Shown here one piece after another: positions 46,115 to 53,004 of a stretch of DNA of 54,883 bases. Under the pieces are notes generated by a model. It saw only the letters and a list, made by a program, of their open reading frames with translations, made no database searches and was not told the origin of the DNA. Both the position numbers and the translations under genes were made by a program. Source of the stretch: a virus. Position 1 is the first letter of the stretch. The number at the start of each line of letters is the position of its first letter. The stretch spans positions 1-54,883 of IMG/VR virus record IMGVR_UViG_3300008110_000071. The stretch is one strand, 5' to 3'.

Positions 46115-47931
46115 GACATATAGAAGTGTGGCACCGTATCAAACTCTTTTATATTTTTGATCATACTCTTTGTAACTTGTGCTCTAATTGCACTTACAAT
46201 TTGAGTTGATTTAAATATTCCATTTGGATTCTTTTGAAGATATACTTTATATGCTTTCTTTGTAATTACACCAAATACAGTTAGAAATATTCGTTGCTTT
46301 AAGTATCTGTGCATTTTCATACCACCACGAGTTAAAAAGTATGATATTTGTGCATTTTCATAATGAGTTTTAATCATAGCAGAATCTGTATTATTCATGC
46401 CTGATGTAATTGGATTCTTTAAGATTAAATTGACAACTGCAACTCGATATGTATCTAATACTCTTTGATTTTGAGTAATCTTTTCATATTCTGATATGAA
46501 TTTAACTAACTTATCTTGCCTACTAGCACCAACAGCAAATACTGGCTGTGATATTTCTCTTTTTGCTCTCTCATATAAAGTTTGAATGTTTCTAATTTGC
46601 ATCTTATAGGTTTTAGTTTTTGATGATGGTTTACGTCCATAATCATATTTTCCATAAGATCCCTTTTTGTATTCCATTCTGGAATACATTCCTTCATCAG
46701 TATATGGTGTGATTGGATCTTTATTCTTTCCTGTCGTTTTCAATTTTCTATATTTTGCTTCTCGCCCAGCTCCATATGGTTTACTTACATCAACTTCAGT
46801 ACTTATTTGTTGATTTAAGTTTGGAGTTTTGTTTATACTTCCAGTTAGTGCATAGTTTAATGCTTTTCTTCTAATGGAAATAAGTTCATTGTTTATTTTG
46901 TTAAATTGTGGATATTGGAATAAAAATTCCTCAAGAGTTTTTACACCAGTCCCTCCAACCCATTGAGTGCTGTATCCTGGAGTATTGAAAAATTGACCAT
47001 TAAATCCAGCAGAGCCTCCACCATCATCTTGTGACTTTGGCCATGCCATTAGATTAAATTTAACATCTGTTTGATGTATTCCCAACCTTCTATATCTAAA
47101 AGTTACAGGAAATTTCCATTGGCCAATTCTATTCACATCAATGTTAGTATGTAAAAATACAGTTTCATCTATCACCTTGTCTATGTCTGTCTTTGGATCT
47201 GAAAGCATTGCCATAAACTTACTATATGGATCCACCGCCTTTAACATTTTCTTTGCCACTGCATTTTTTGGCTTTCCAACTACCTTGATATTCTTTGTTC
47301 CATTAGTTGAAGGTAGTTTCAATGATACTCCAAACAATGAATGTTTTTCCCAATACTCCTCCAATATTTGATTGTACTTATCAAAGTTATTGATTAGATA
47401 TATGTCAGACTTTGATAATATCTCGTCCTGAAAATCTTTTTTAATGGTATTCTTTTCTGCCTTTTTTACAATATAGATATCAGCACTTGATAAAATATCT
47501 CCTTTGATTGGAAGCTTTAAAGCTTTAATTATTTTATCCAAGCAGTTGGTCTTTATAACTTTCATAAATGGATCTGTTTGATCCAAAAACTCATACATAT
47601 TAAAATTTTTGGATATTAAATTTCTTTCATATAAAGTCTTGGCTACATCATATACTATTTTAACAGCAATTTCTACACTCTTTTCATTTGTTGATGGAGT
47701 AACTGTAGTTTCCCAGTTATCAAACACTCTATCAAATTGGAAATTTTCTCCTAAATGATTTTGATACTTACGTAATTGAACTTCATCGTTTGGTATATCA
47801 GGATCAAACAAATCATAGAATGACTGCTCATGCTTTGCAGATTCTCTAACAGAATACTTATATACAGCAAAATGAGCTAATGCAATACACTGCATTAGCT
47901 CTTTACCTAAGTCCCATTTTTCTTTTGCCAT
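46111..47931 (-). CDS. Large protein of unknown function, 606 aa
   Basis: This protein has no family I recognise with confidence. The N-terminal 60 residues are helical. A duplicated motif, GDILSSADIYIVKK (144-157) and DEILSKSDIYLINN (169-182), is followed by LFGVSLKLPS (199-208). The order D-I-Y...S-L-K loosely recalls restriction-nuclease-type folds but the acidic residue before the Lys is not present, so I do not call it a nuclease. The C-terminal third is basic and helical with many Lys/Arg. A late promoter upstream suggests a virion or late role; cyanophage homologues of this kind are usually left unnamed. Confidence 0.68.
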   Translation of the reverse strand: MAKEKWDLGKELMQCIALAHFAVYKYSVRESAKHEQSFYDLFDPDIPNDEVQLRKYQNHLGENFQFDRVFDNWETTVTPSTNEKSVEIAVKIVYDVAKTLYERNLISKNFNMYEFLDQTDPFMKVIKTNCLDKIIKALKLPIKGDILSSADIYIVKKAEKNTIKKDFQDEILSKSDIYLINNFDKYNQILEEYWEKHSLFGVSLKLPSTNGTKNIKVVGKPKNAVAKKMLKAVDPYSKFMAMLSDPKTDIDKVIDETVFLHTNIDVNRIGQWKFPVTFRYRRLGIHQTDVKFNLMAWPKSQDDGGGSAGFNGQFFNTPGYSTQWVGGTGVKTLEEFLFQYPQFNKINNELISIRRKALNYALTGSINKTPNLNQQISTEVDVSKPYGAGREAKYRKLKTTGKNKDPITPYTDEGMYSRMEYKKGSYGKYDYGRKPSSKTKTYKMQIRNIQTLYERAKREISQPVFAVGASRQDKLVKFISEYEKITQNQRVLDTYRVAVVNLILKNPITSGMNNTDSAMIKTHYENAQISYFLTRGGMKMHRYLKQRIFLTVFGVITKKAYKVYLQKNPNGIFKSTQIVSAIRAQVTKSMIKNIKEFDTVPHFYMS

Positions 47932-47961
47932 TATTTTCTCTTGAGAATGGTTGGTGACAGA

Positions 47962-48240
47962 TTACATATTATTTGTCTTACCTGCTCTTCTGAATGCTTC
48001 TTCAAGGAACTGAGAGTATGACTTGCATTCTGCAAAGTTTCCAGTAGCTTGTGCTCTTCTGCGAAGTGCTTGAATCAATGGACTGTCACCAGGCGGCATT
48101 CCTGGTTTCTTCTTTAAATTTTCTCTTCTTTCTTTTTCAAATTTATATTGATTGGCTGCACTTCTTTTCTTTTTTGGAACTAAACCACCAGTTTTAGAAC
48201 CAATTTCTACTTCGTCTTTTTCTCTGATTATTTCGTACAT
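47962..48240 (-). CDS. Basic protein with internal FLEEA motif, 92 aa
   Basis: MYEIIREKDEVEIGSKTGGL, then a basic linker PKKKRSAANQYKFEKERREN, and an end SYSQFLEEAFRRAGKTNNM. The last part resembles a capsid-targeting motif but lies near the C-terminus (about residue 78-86). The gene is read just before the 606-aa gene and has a TATAAATA late box upstream. Function unknown; a virion-associated protein is possible. Confidence 0.65.
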   Translation of the reverse strand: MYEIIREKDEVEIGSKTGGLVPKKKRSAANQYKFEKERRENLKKKPGMPPGDSPLIQALRRRAQATGNFAECKSYSQFLEEAFRRAGKTNNM

Positions 48241-48262
48241 TGATCAGCTGATTGATTTTAAG

Positions 48263-48270
48263 TATTTATA
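48263..48270 (-). promoter_or_regulatory. Late promoter-like box TATAAATA
   Basis: A perfect T4 late octamer, 22 bases before the 92-aa gene and directly after the terminator of the early operon. Confidence 0.65.
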
Positions 48271-48293
48271 AAAAAAGGGGGCTTATAGCCCCC
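48270..48293 (-). terminator. Rho-independent terminator
   Basis: GGGGGC/GCCCCC stem with a 5-base loop, then seven T residues. It lies seven bases after the 136-aa gene's stop and separates the early operon from the late pair. It shares its T tract with the late box. Confidence 0.87.
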
Positions 48294-48299
48294 ATATAA

Positions 48300-48710
48300 T
48301 TACTTATTCATTTGTAGTGTTGGAACTGGCATTCCACCTTCAGTTGGAACATAGATTGTTACATTACCATTCTTGGCACCATCTTCAATACCAGTGATAT
48401 ACAGATACTGAAGATACTCACGATTGTCTTTTAGGCTATCACCAATGATTTGGTTTGCCTTTGCAACACCTTGAGCACGAATGATCTCTGCTTCAGCAAG
48501 TTGTGATGCAGAATCTTTCTTTGCTTGTGCTTCAAGAACTGCTACTTGGCGAGTGAATTCTGCCTTTTGCAGTTCTGCTTTACCAGCAAGAGATTGTTGC
48601 CACACATTGTATTGAGGCCCAACAATAAAGACGATGCCAAGAATAATAGCACCCCCACTGATAACAGCAAGAATAGCAGGGTCAATAAAGCCATTACGAT
48701 CAGTCTTCAT
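48300..48710 (-). CDS. Membrane-anchored SPFH/prohibitin-like protein, 136 aa
   Basis: The N-terminus has a transmembrane helix, PAILAVISGGAIILGIVFIV (residues 11-30). A long charged helix follows: GKAELQKAEFTRQVAVLEAQAKKDSASQLAEAEIIRAQGVAKANQIIGDSL. This is the C-terminal helix of stomatin/prohibitin proteins (EAEaiRaeGeAkAn). The C-terminal part, YLYITGIEDGAKNGNVTIYVPTEGGMPVP, is typical of short phage versions. T4-like cyanophages commonly carry it. It may alter the host membrane or protease activity, by analogy. Confidence 0.82.
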   Translation of the reverse strand: MKTDRNGFIDPAILAVISGGAIILGIVFIVGPQYNVWQQSLAGKAELQKAEFTRQVAVLEAQAKKDSASQLAEAEIIRAQGVAKANQIIGDSLKDNREYLQYLYITGIEDGAKNGNVTIYVPTEGGMPVPTLQMNK

Positions 48711-48891
48711 AAATCATTCCTTCCATTTGTGCAGAGAGTACAGTGAGTTCATTCTTGAGTTTTAGATTTTCTTCTTGAAGAATCTGGAGCTGTCGTTTCA
48801 GTTCCAGATTTTCAGAGTACAGACACATTGCATCAAGTTCTGCATCTGTGTATTTGTTTGGTACATTGGTGGTGATTGTGAAATCATTCAT
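48700..48891 (-). CDS. Small coiled-coil protein, 63 aa
   Basis: Residues 25-58 (LYSENLELKRQLQILQEENLKLKNELTVLSAQMEGM) form a leucine-zipper coiled coil. The N-terminus is MNDFTITTNVPNKYTDAELD. Overlaps the prohibitin-like gene by 11 bases and could pair with its helix. Role unknown. Confidence 0.68.
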   Translation of the reverse strand: MNDFTITTNVPNKYTDAELDAMCLYSENLELKRQLQILQEENLKLKNELTVLSAQMEGMIYED

Positions 48892-49055
48892 TTGATGCCA
48901 ACCTCTTTGAGATAATCATGATACCGCATGAATCTGGTGAGTGATGGATGGCCTGGCGGTTTCAGGCTCCAACAGCATTCAGTATAGGACAGAAACTCGT
49001 ACCAGGGAGTCGTTGGGTCCAGTACGTGAACTGGCACATCGTTAGAGTTTTCCAC
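48888..49055 (-). CDS. Small early protein with GTG start, 55 aa
   Basis: Start GTG at 49055, since an in-frame stop lies just upstream and an AAGGGG ribosome-binding site is 6 bases away. The protein is (M)ENSNDVPVHVLDPTTPWYEF, then LSYTECCWSLKPPGHPSLTRFMRYHDYLKEVGIK. The Trp/Tyr-rich core suggests a compact domain; not recognised. Its stop overlaps the next ATG and its start overlaps the previous gene's end. Confidence 0.58.
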   Translation of the reverse strand: MENSNDVPVHVLDPTTPWYEFLSYTECCWSLKPPGHPSLTRFMRYHDYLKEVGIK

Positions 49056-49278
49056 CTACCACCCCTTCGTAAAGTTTACTTTCTGAAAAACCTTCTTGCC
49101 TACCTTTGAGGATGAATCTGGTTGCAGAGATGCAAGATTCCCTTGTGAGAGAAGTAACAAGTGGGTCCCCATTCTTATGAAAACTCTTCCAAGTTTTCCA
49201 GCGAGATTCCTCGACACGGAATTGATCATCAATCCAATCTACCTCTGCAATTTCAGGATGCTCGTTTTGGTCCTTCAT
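49042..49278 (-). CDS. Small early protein, 78 aa
   Basis: MKDQNEHPEIAEVDWIDDQF, then RVEESRWKTWKSFHKNGDPLVTSLTRESCISATRFILKGRQEGF. The 'W(K)SFHKxGDPLVTSLTRESCIxATRFxLKGRQEGF' stretch is a compact conserved-looking domain of unknown function. It overlaps the 106-aa gene by 4 bases. Confidence 0.7.
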   Translation of the reverse strand: MKDQNEHPEIAEVDWIDDQFRVEESRWKTWKSFHKNGDPLVTSLTRESCISATRFILKGRQEGFSESKLYEGVVGGKL

Positions 49279-49405
49279 TCAAATTCTCCAGTGCGGTTCT
49301 TGATTGTGCCTGACGAATATACTCCGTCAATTCTGGTGTCTCCATCCATTCCCAGATGGTTCCGTCTTTCTGAGTAAAGCTTTTCGGCATAGTTTGAATT
49401 TTCAT
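49253..49405 (-). CDS. Overlapping small gene, 50 aa
   Basis: ATG at 49405 with a GAGG ribosome-binding site. The frame reads MKIQTMPKSFTQKDGTIWEW, then METPELTEYIRQAQSRTALENLNEGPKRAS. 'KDGTIWEWxETPELxxYI' is a recognisable small cyanophage protein pattern, so I believe this frame is coding. It lies wholly over the 3' part of the 106-aa gene, and runs into the 78-aa gene. Confidence 0.55.
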   Translation of the reverse strand: MKIQTMPKSFTQKDGTIWEWMETPELTEYIRQAQSRTALENLNEGPKRAS

Positions 49406-49595
49406 AGATTTCAACCTCAACGTTAATTTCTCTATCATTCCAGTGTCGAATAACACCAGCAACAATAAAGCAGTTTGTTACAAGATATGTAGTGAAAATA
49501 AGGGTACGCACAATTGCAACCTTATCAGCTACTTGATCTTTTTTGTGTGCTTTTTCTCCGAGTGCGAGTGCCCACAGGTGCCACAGGTGTTTCAT
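49275..49595 (-). CDS. Membrane protein of cyanophage type, 106 aa
   Basis: The first 60 residues, MKHLWHLWALALGEKAHKKD, then VADKVAIVRTLIFTTYLVTNCFIVAGVIRHWND, form the typical start of a small T4-like cyanophage membrane protein with one helix. The rest (NVEVEIYENSNYAEKLYSERR...) overlaps the 50-aa frame and may not be conserved. The annotated end could therefore be shorter in relatives, or the two frames are genuinely overlapping genes. Confidence 0.65.
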   Translation of the reverse strand: MKHLWHLWALALGEKAHKKDQVADKVAIVRTLIFTTYLVTNCFIVAGVIRHWNDREINVEVEIYENSNYAEKLYSERRNHLGMDGDTRIDGVYSSGTIKNRTGEFE

Positions 49596-49800
49596 CTGGT
49601 GTAAAGAATGTGTCTAGATCAGAGAACAGTTGCTGTTTCTTCTGTTTTTGTTTGATTGTTTGAATACTTGCATTTGTTGGTTTGTACCTGGCAATATACT
49701 TTTGAAGGTGATCTTCGCAAGTAAACCAGCAAACTCGTTCATCCTTTCCATCAATGTATTCTAGTCTGTATGGAAAGCCTTCGTATGGAAAATCACTCAT
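49525..49800 (-). CDS. Conserved cyanophage protein, 91 aa
   Basis: MSDFPYEGFPYRLEYIDGKD, then ERVCWFTCEDHLQKYIARYKP. The 'FPYRLEYxDGxDxRxCxFxCxxHLxKYIxR' segment (about 9-39) is conserved in T4-like cyanophages and may bind a metal (Cys, Cys, His). The C-terminus is Lys/Gln-rich and then RTRRKSTQKRSSS. It overlaps the next gene's start by 71 bases. Confidence 0.72.
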   Translation of the reverse strand: MSDFPYEGFPYRLEYIDGKDERVCWFTCEDHLQKYIARYKPTNASIQTIKQKQKKQQLFSDLDTFFTPDETPVAPVGTRTRRKSTQKRSSS

Positions 49801-50162
49801 CTAAGTATTTCAATGTGTGTAATCTTACCTGATTTAAAACATATACTACATCGTGGCCAGCATTCCCATTTTGCATTTGGATTTTGTTCTGGATATACTT
49901 CAATACAGTCAGTAATGTATTGAGGACGAACAACTCCATGATTACCATTAGGAACCCATTGAAATGTAGCCCAAGGTGGAAGTGATTCATCATCTAATTC
50001 TACAAAGTCTGCAGTCATAGATTCATCAATTTCAAATAGCTCACCAATAGGACTAATCCAATACTCTGACATTGTATTGGTTAATCCTTTGGTTTGTAGC
50101 ATATTATTATTGAAGTGTTCGTTGATTGGGTATGAACAACGAATCCGATCAAACATTCCCAT
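49797..50162 (-). CDS. Conserved cyanophage protein, 121 aa
   Basis: The MGMFDRIRCSYPINEHFNNN start, then MLQTKGLTNTMSEYWISPIGELFEID, belongs to a small family in T4-like phages that begins 'MGMFD.i.c.YPL'. The C-terminal CWPRCSICFKSGKITHIEIL may form a zinc-binding ending. Overlaps both neighbours by ATGA junctions. Function unknown. Confidence 0.75.
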   Translation of the reverse strand: MGMFDRIRCSYPINEHFNNNMLQTKGLTNTMSEYWISPIGELFEIDESMTADFVELDDESLPPWATFQWVPNGNHGVVRPQYITDCIEVYPEQNPNAKWECWPRCSICFKSGKITHIEILR

Positions 50163-50635
50163 TAGAAATCACCTCTATCTTGGGAGACATCAAAGGTAAA
50201 TATACCACGTTCCTGCCACATTGTCAAGACCCTCTTGCGATCATCAAAGACTGCAAAGATTTGATACTGTTTCTCGATCTCATCAGCGATCTCTGCTTTC
50301 ACAATGCCATCATCACGATGGTCTTGATACTTTCTCATATATAAGCCATTATGATCATATGGTGTGATACCATGTTTCTCAAGCCATTCTACAGTTACAC
50401 CACGATAGTCATCTGAGCGACCACTAACAAAGAATATAGGATACAGGTACTTCAATGCACAAAATATTTCAAGTACCTGTTCTACAGGTTTATCATTGAT
50501 GATTCCTTTGTTCCATGCATCCCAGTTACGAGGCTTGGTTGCAACAAACTGCCTACGATGTGACACATCGCAAAGTGTACCATCTAAATCAAAGATGATG
50601 CACTTTTGTTTAGGAGTATTCGTAGAGGAATCCAT
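50162..50635 (-). CDS. HAD phosphatase, polynucleotide 3'-phosphatase-like
   Basis: This 157-aa protein matches the C-terminal phosphatase domain of T4 Pnkp. Motif I is FDLDGTL (15-21), motif II VSGRS (70-74), and motif III/IV FDDRKRV (130-136). It removes 3'-phosphates in RNA repair; T4 Pnkp joins it to a kinase. Here the kinase is a separate gene (50987). The deaminase gene lies between. The start is the ATG at 50635, which overlaps the end of the deaminase gene. Confidence 0.82.
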   Translation of the reverse strand: MDSSTNTPKQKCIIFDLDGTLCDVSHRRQFVATKPRNWDAWNKGIINDKPVEQVLEIFCALKYLYPIFFVSGRSDDYRGVTVEWLEKHGITPYDHNGLYMRKYQDHRDDGIVKAEIADEIEKQYQIFAVFDDRKRVLTMWQERGIFTFDVSQDRGDF

Positions 50636-50987
50636 GGTTTGTGGTGTAGTGAACGTGAGTAATACCAGCTTCTTTGAGTGCTAGCTGGCAGATAGGACAA
50701 GGCCGAGCCATACGTAGTTTACCTTGGGGATTGACCCGTGCAACAATGATAGTATCAACTTCTTCACGACATTTAACAAGGGCTGCGATCTCTGCATGTA
50801 GATAGATCTTTTCTTTGAGACCAACACGCTCTGCAAACTTAGCTTGAATTGGGTGTGATTTGGTCTCAAGATTGGTTGCTGCTACAATTACCTTGTTTTT
50901 GTTAAGTAATAGAGCACCAACCTGTTTTTTAGATGGAGAAGACTTTGCAGTTACAATAGCCTGGTCAAATACCGAGTCAGAAATCAT
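50610..50987 (-). CDS. Cytidine/deoxycytidylate deaminase-fold protein
   Basis: This 125-aa protein has the zinc-site signatures HAE (64-66) and PCPIC (96-100), with Glu66 as proton shuttle and Cys97 and Cys100 as ligands. The best family match by eye is the CMP/dCMP deaminase group, which in phages such as T4 makes dUMP. However it is embedded between an RNA kinase and an RNA phosphatase gene, so an RNA-editing substrate is conceivable. It overlaps the HAD gene by 26 bases and the kinase stop by one. Confidence 0.82.
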   Translation of the reverse strand: MISDSVFDQAIVTAKSSPSKKQVGALLLNKNKVIVAATNLETKSHPIQAKFAERVGLKEKIYLHAEIAALVKCREEVDTIIVARVNPQGKLRMARPCPICQLALKEAGITHVHYTTNHGFLYEYS

Positions 50988-51487
50988 CAGGCCACCTGCA
51001 ATTTCAAATGCGACCCATCGTGAGTCATGATAACATCAAAACCTTCATCTTCAGTTGGCATTTCAAATTGATGATACATGCGAGTTATTACAGAACGTGG
51101 AATGAATTTGTTTGCTCGTTGAGAGTTGCGAACAATAGCTTCTTCAAGACTGATAGGAAGAACTACAGCAGTCTTGGTATAAGTATCAGGAATCTTTTTT
51201 AGTTTCTTGATACGAGACTTTCTAGAAACATTTGTTTGGTCCCAGATAATAGATTTACCTAGCTGAATAGCACGTTCTAGGTCTTTATACATCCTGGTGG
51301 TAGCTTCACCAATGACATCATCAAAGACTTCATTGTAAGTCTTGTTGTTTGCTTTAGCATACACTTCAATGTAATCATCTGTGGAGATGATTACATATTC
51401 ATCAAACACATCAGTGTTTTCGGTTCCTCTGCGAATGTAGCTTGATTTGCCTGCACAAGGAATGCCACACATCATAATCAGTTCCAT
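50987..51487 (-). CDS. Polynucleotide 5'-kinase (Pnk kinase domain)
   Basis: I use the ATG at 51487 with a GGAGGT ribosome-binding site upstream; the protein opens MELIMMCGIPCAGKSSYIRR. P-loop GIPCAGKS (8-15), acceptor STDDY (34-38), and WDQTN (81-85), then a lid region NVSRKSRIKKLKKI. This is the kinase part of T4 Pnkp (166 aa here), which re-phosphorylates 5'-OH RNA ends. It overlaps the RNA ligase gene by 10 bases and the deaminase by one. Confidence 0.85.
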   Translation of the reverse strand: MELIMMCGIPCAGKSSYIRRGTENTDVFDEYVIISTDDYIEVYAKANNKTYNEVFDDVIGEATTRMYKDLERAIQLGKSIIWDQTNVSRKSRIKKLKKIPDTYTKTAVVLPISLEEAIVRNSQRANKFIPRSVITRMYHQFEMPTEDEGFDVIMTHDGSHLKLQVA

Positions 51488-52644
51488 GAAATACCTCCGA
51501 ACATCCAGCGTGAATCGTTTAGTTTGGTTTGAGAAGTTAAAGACTTTTCGATTGAATCCATGAGCATTTGCTTGCATTCCTTACCCTGCTTCATGCCGAA
51601 CATGAATGGGCGATGAATAGGAAGAAGCATTCGGTTTACAAACTCAACGGCAAACTCCTTCTTGTCTGGATACATCTTATCACCACCATCAAAGATGGCG
51701 GTAAGGTCTTGTGCCACTTCATCAACTGCACTCCAGAACTCAGACTGGAACTTTCGCAGTCGAGTAGCATCATCCTCAGTGAGCAGTGGAATCATATCAT
51801 CCACTGTATCATTCAGAATAACTTGAATGATATTCTTCTCTGAGTTGATTTGTTCTTTGGAGCGATGGCGAAGAATATATTCATCTGCTTTGATTTTGAC
51901 CATGTGACCATCATCAAAGCGAATCACTACACCTTCATCATCATCCCATTTACGGATGTGATCAACAATTTTAGCGAGGTCAGTTTCATCACCAGCAATT
52001 GCTTTCACAAAAGGAATACTATAATGTTCTGCAAGTTCTACCATGTTAAAGTATGGTAGATAGTTACCTTTGGTGAGATTACGAATACCAGTGAGAATCA
52101 GCTGGTCTTTTGGATAATCTACAACAATACGATTCTTGCGAGAGCACCATTCAAATATAGGTGTCATGCCACCTTCAATCATGGCACGAATGAAAGTATT
52201 ATATTGTGGTTTATCACCAATGAACACTTCTGCATTCATTGCAACATCAGTAATACCAGCCTTCGTACCTAAACGGAATCCTTCTGGAGTTGGAATAGGA
52301 CGAATCATCGAACCATCTAGCTTCTCCAGAACTACATGTGCAGCACTCAGATCTAGTCTATCAATCTGAGTTTCTACTCGTTCACCTACATTGAAGAACT
52401 TGTGATATGGCCGGGAAATAAGTTGACCAGTGGCATTATCAAAGATGAGACCACGACATTCACGACGTACCCACATATTGTAATGTGTACGATGACGAAT
52501 GAGTGAGAATGTATCTTCAAATGCAACCATGTAGTTGATAACAGTGTACCAACCTTTGTCCATCACTTTGAATTCAGGACGATCCTCAATGTGAGGGATC
52601 ACATTATCAAGGTGAGTAATTTCAGGAAATGTGTAATTCATCAT
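51478..52644 (-). CDS. rnlA: RNA ligase 1 (T4 RnlA-like)
   Basis: A 388-aa protein, close to T4 Rnl1 (374 aa). Nucleotidyltransferase motifs in order: I EKLDGSM (Lys108 adenylated), IIIa FEWC (164-167), IV EGVVIRF (237-243) and V VKIKAD (249-254). The N-terminal RRECRGLIFDNATGQLISRPYHKFFNVGE segment is diagnostic of the family. It seals tRNA or other RNA breaks after end healing. I start at the ATG 52644; a second ATG at 52641 is also possible. It is the first repair gene in the row ligase-kinase-deaminase-phosphatase. Confidence 0.93.
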   Translation of the reverse strand: MMNYTFPEITHLDNVIPHIEDRPEFKVMDKGWYTVINYMVAFEDTFSLIRHRTHYNMWVRRECRGLIFDNATGQLISRPYHKFFNVGERVETQIDRLDLSAAHVVLEKLDGSMIRPIPTPEGFRLGTKAGITDVAMNAEVFIGDKPQYNTFIRAMIEGGMTPIFEWCSRKNRIVVDYPKDQLILTGIRNLTKGNYLPYFNMVELAEHYSIPFVKAIAGDETDLAKIVDHIRKWDDDEGVVIRFDDGHMVKIKADEYILRHRSKEQINSEKNIIQVILNDTVDDMIPLLTEDDATRLRKFQSEFWSAVDEVAQDLTAIFDGGDKMYPDKKEFAVEFVNRMLLPIHRPFMFGMKQGKECKQMLMDSIEKSLTSQTKLNDSRWMFGGISWN

Positions 52645-52807
52645 CAAAAGTAAAGTATTCGTAGATCTGAGACATTACAGCATCATTGATACGATCAATG
52701 ATTACATGTTCTTCTGGATTTTCTACATATTTGTGAGCAAGACGCCAACCACGGTTAACACCTTCTTCAATAGCTTGTTCTAGAATGACACGAGTTTTAA
52801 CTTTCAT
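52622..52807 (-). CDS. Small early protein, 61 aa
   Basis: MKVKTRVILEQAIEEGVNRG, then WRLAHKYVENPEEHVIIDRINDAVMSQIYEYFTFDDELHIS. It is a helical protein of cyanophage type ('ExAIExGxxRGWxRAHKHxExPxxxxIxxxIxxxVxxxIxExFDF'). Its end overlaps the RNA ligase start by 23 bases, so translation may be coupled. Confidence 0.72.
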   Translation of the reverse strand: MKVKTRVILEQAIEEGVNRGWRLAHKYVENPEEHVIIDRINDAVMSQIYEYFTFDDELHIS

Positions 52808-53004
52808 GATTTATCCTCCAGTTGTCGATAAGCAAACTCAACTTGTTCCCATGCCATTTCTTCACGTTGACGAAGGTTTGTGATGACAGCAGCAGCAATC
52901 TCAGGCCACTCATCTTTGCTATTCTGCCACCAATCTTTGAAGTCAGGTGGCATTACTTTGGAAAGCTCATCATCATAAGCTTTGAGTCGTTCAAGATCAG
53001 TCAT
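52804..53004 (-). CDS. Small acidic protein, 66 aa
   Basis: MTDLERLKAYDDELSKVMPP, then DFKDWWQNSKDEWPEIAAAVITNLRQREEMAWEQVEFAYRQLEDKS. Helical, Trp-rich. 'VMPxDFKDWWxNSKxEWPxVAAxVItxLReREexAWEq' looks like a known small cyanophage protein. Overlaps both neighbours. Confidence 0.7.
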   Translation of the reverse strand: MTDLERLKAYDDELSKVMPPDFKDWWQNSKDEWPEIAAAVITNLRQREEMAWEQVEFAYRQLEDKS

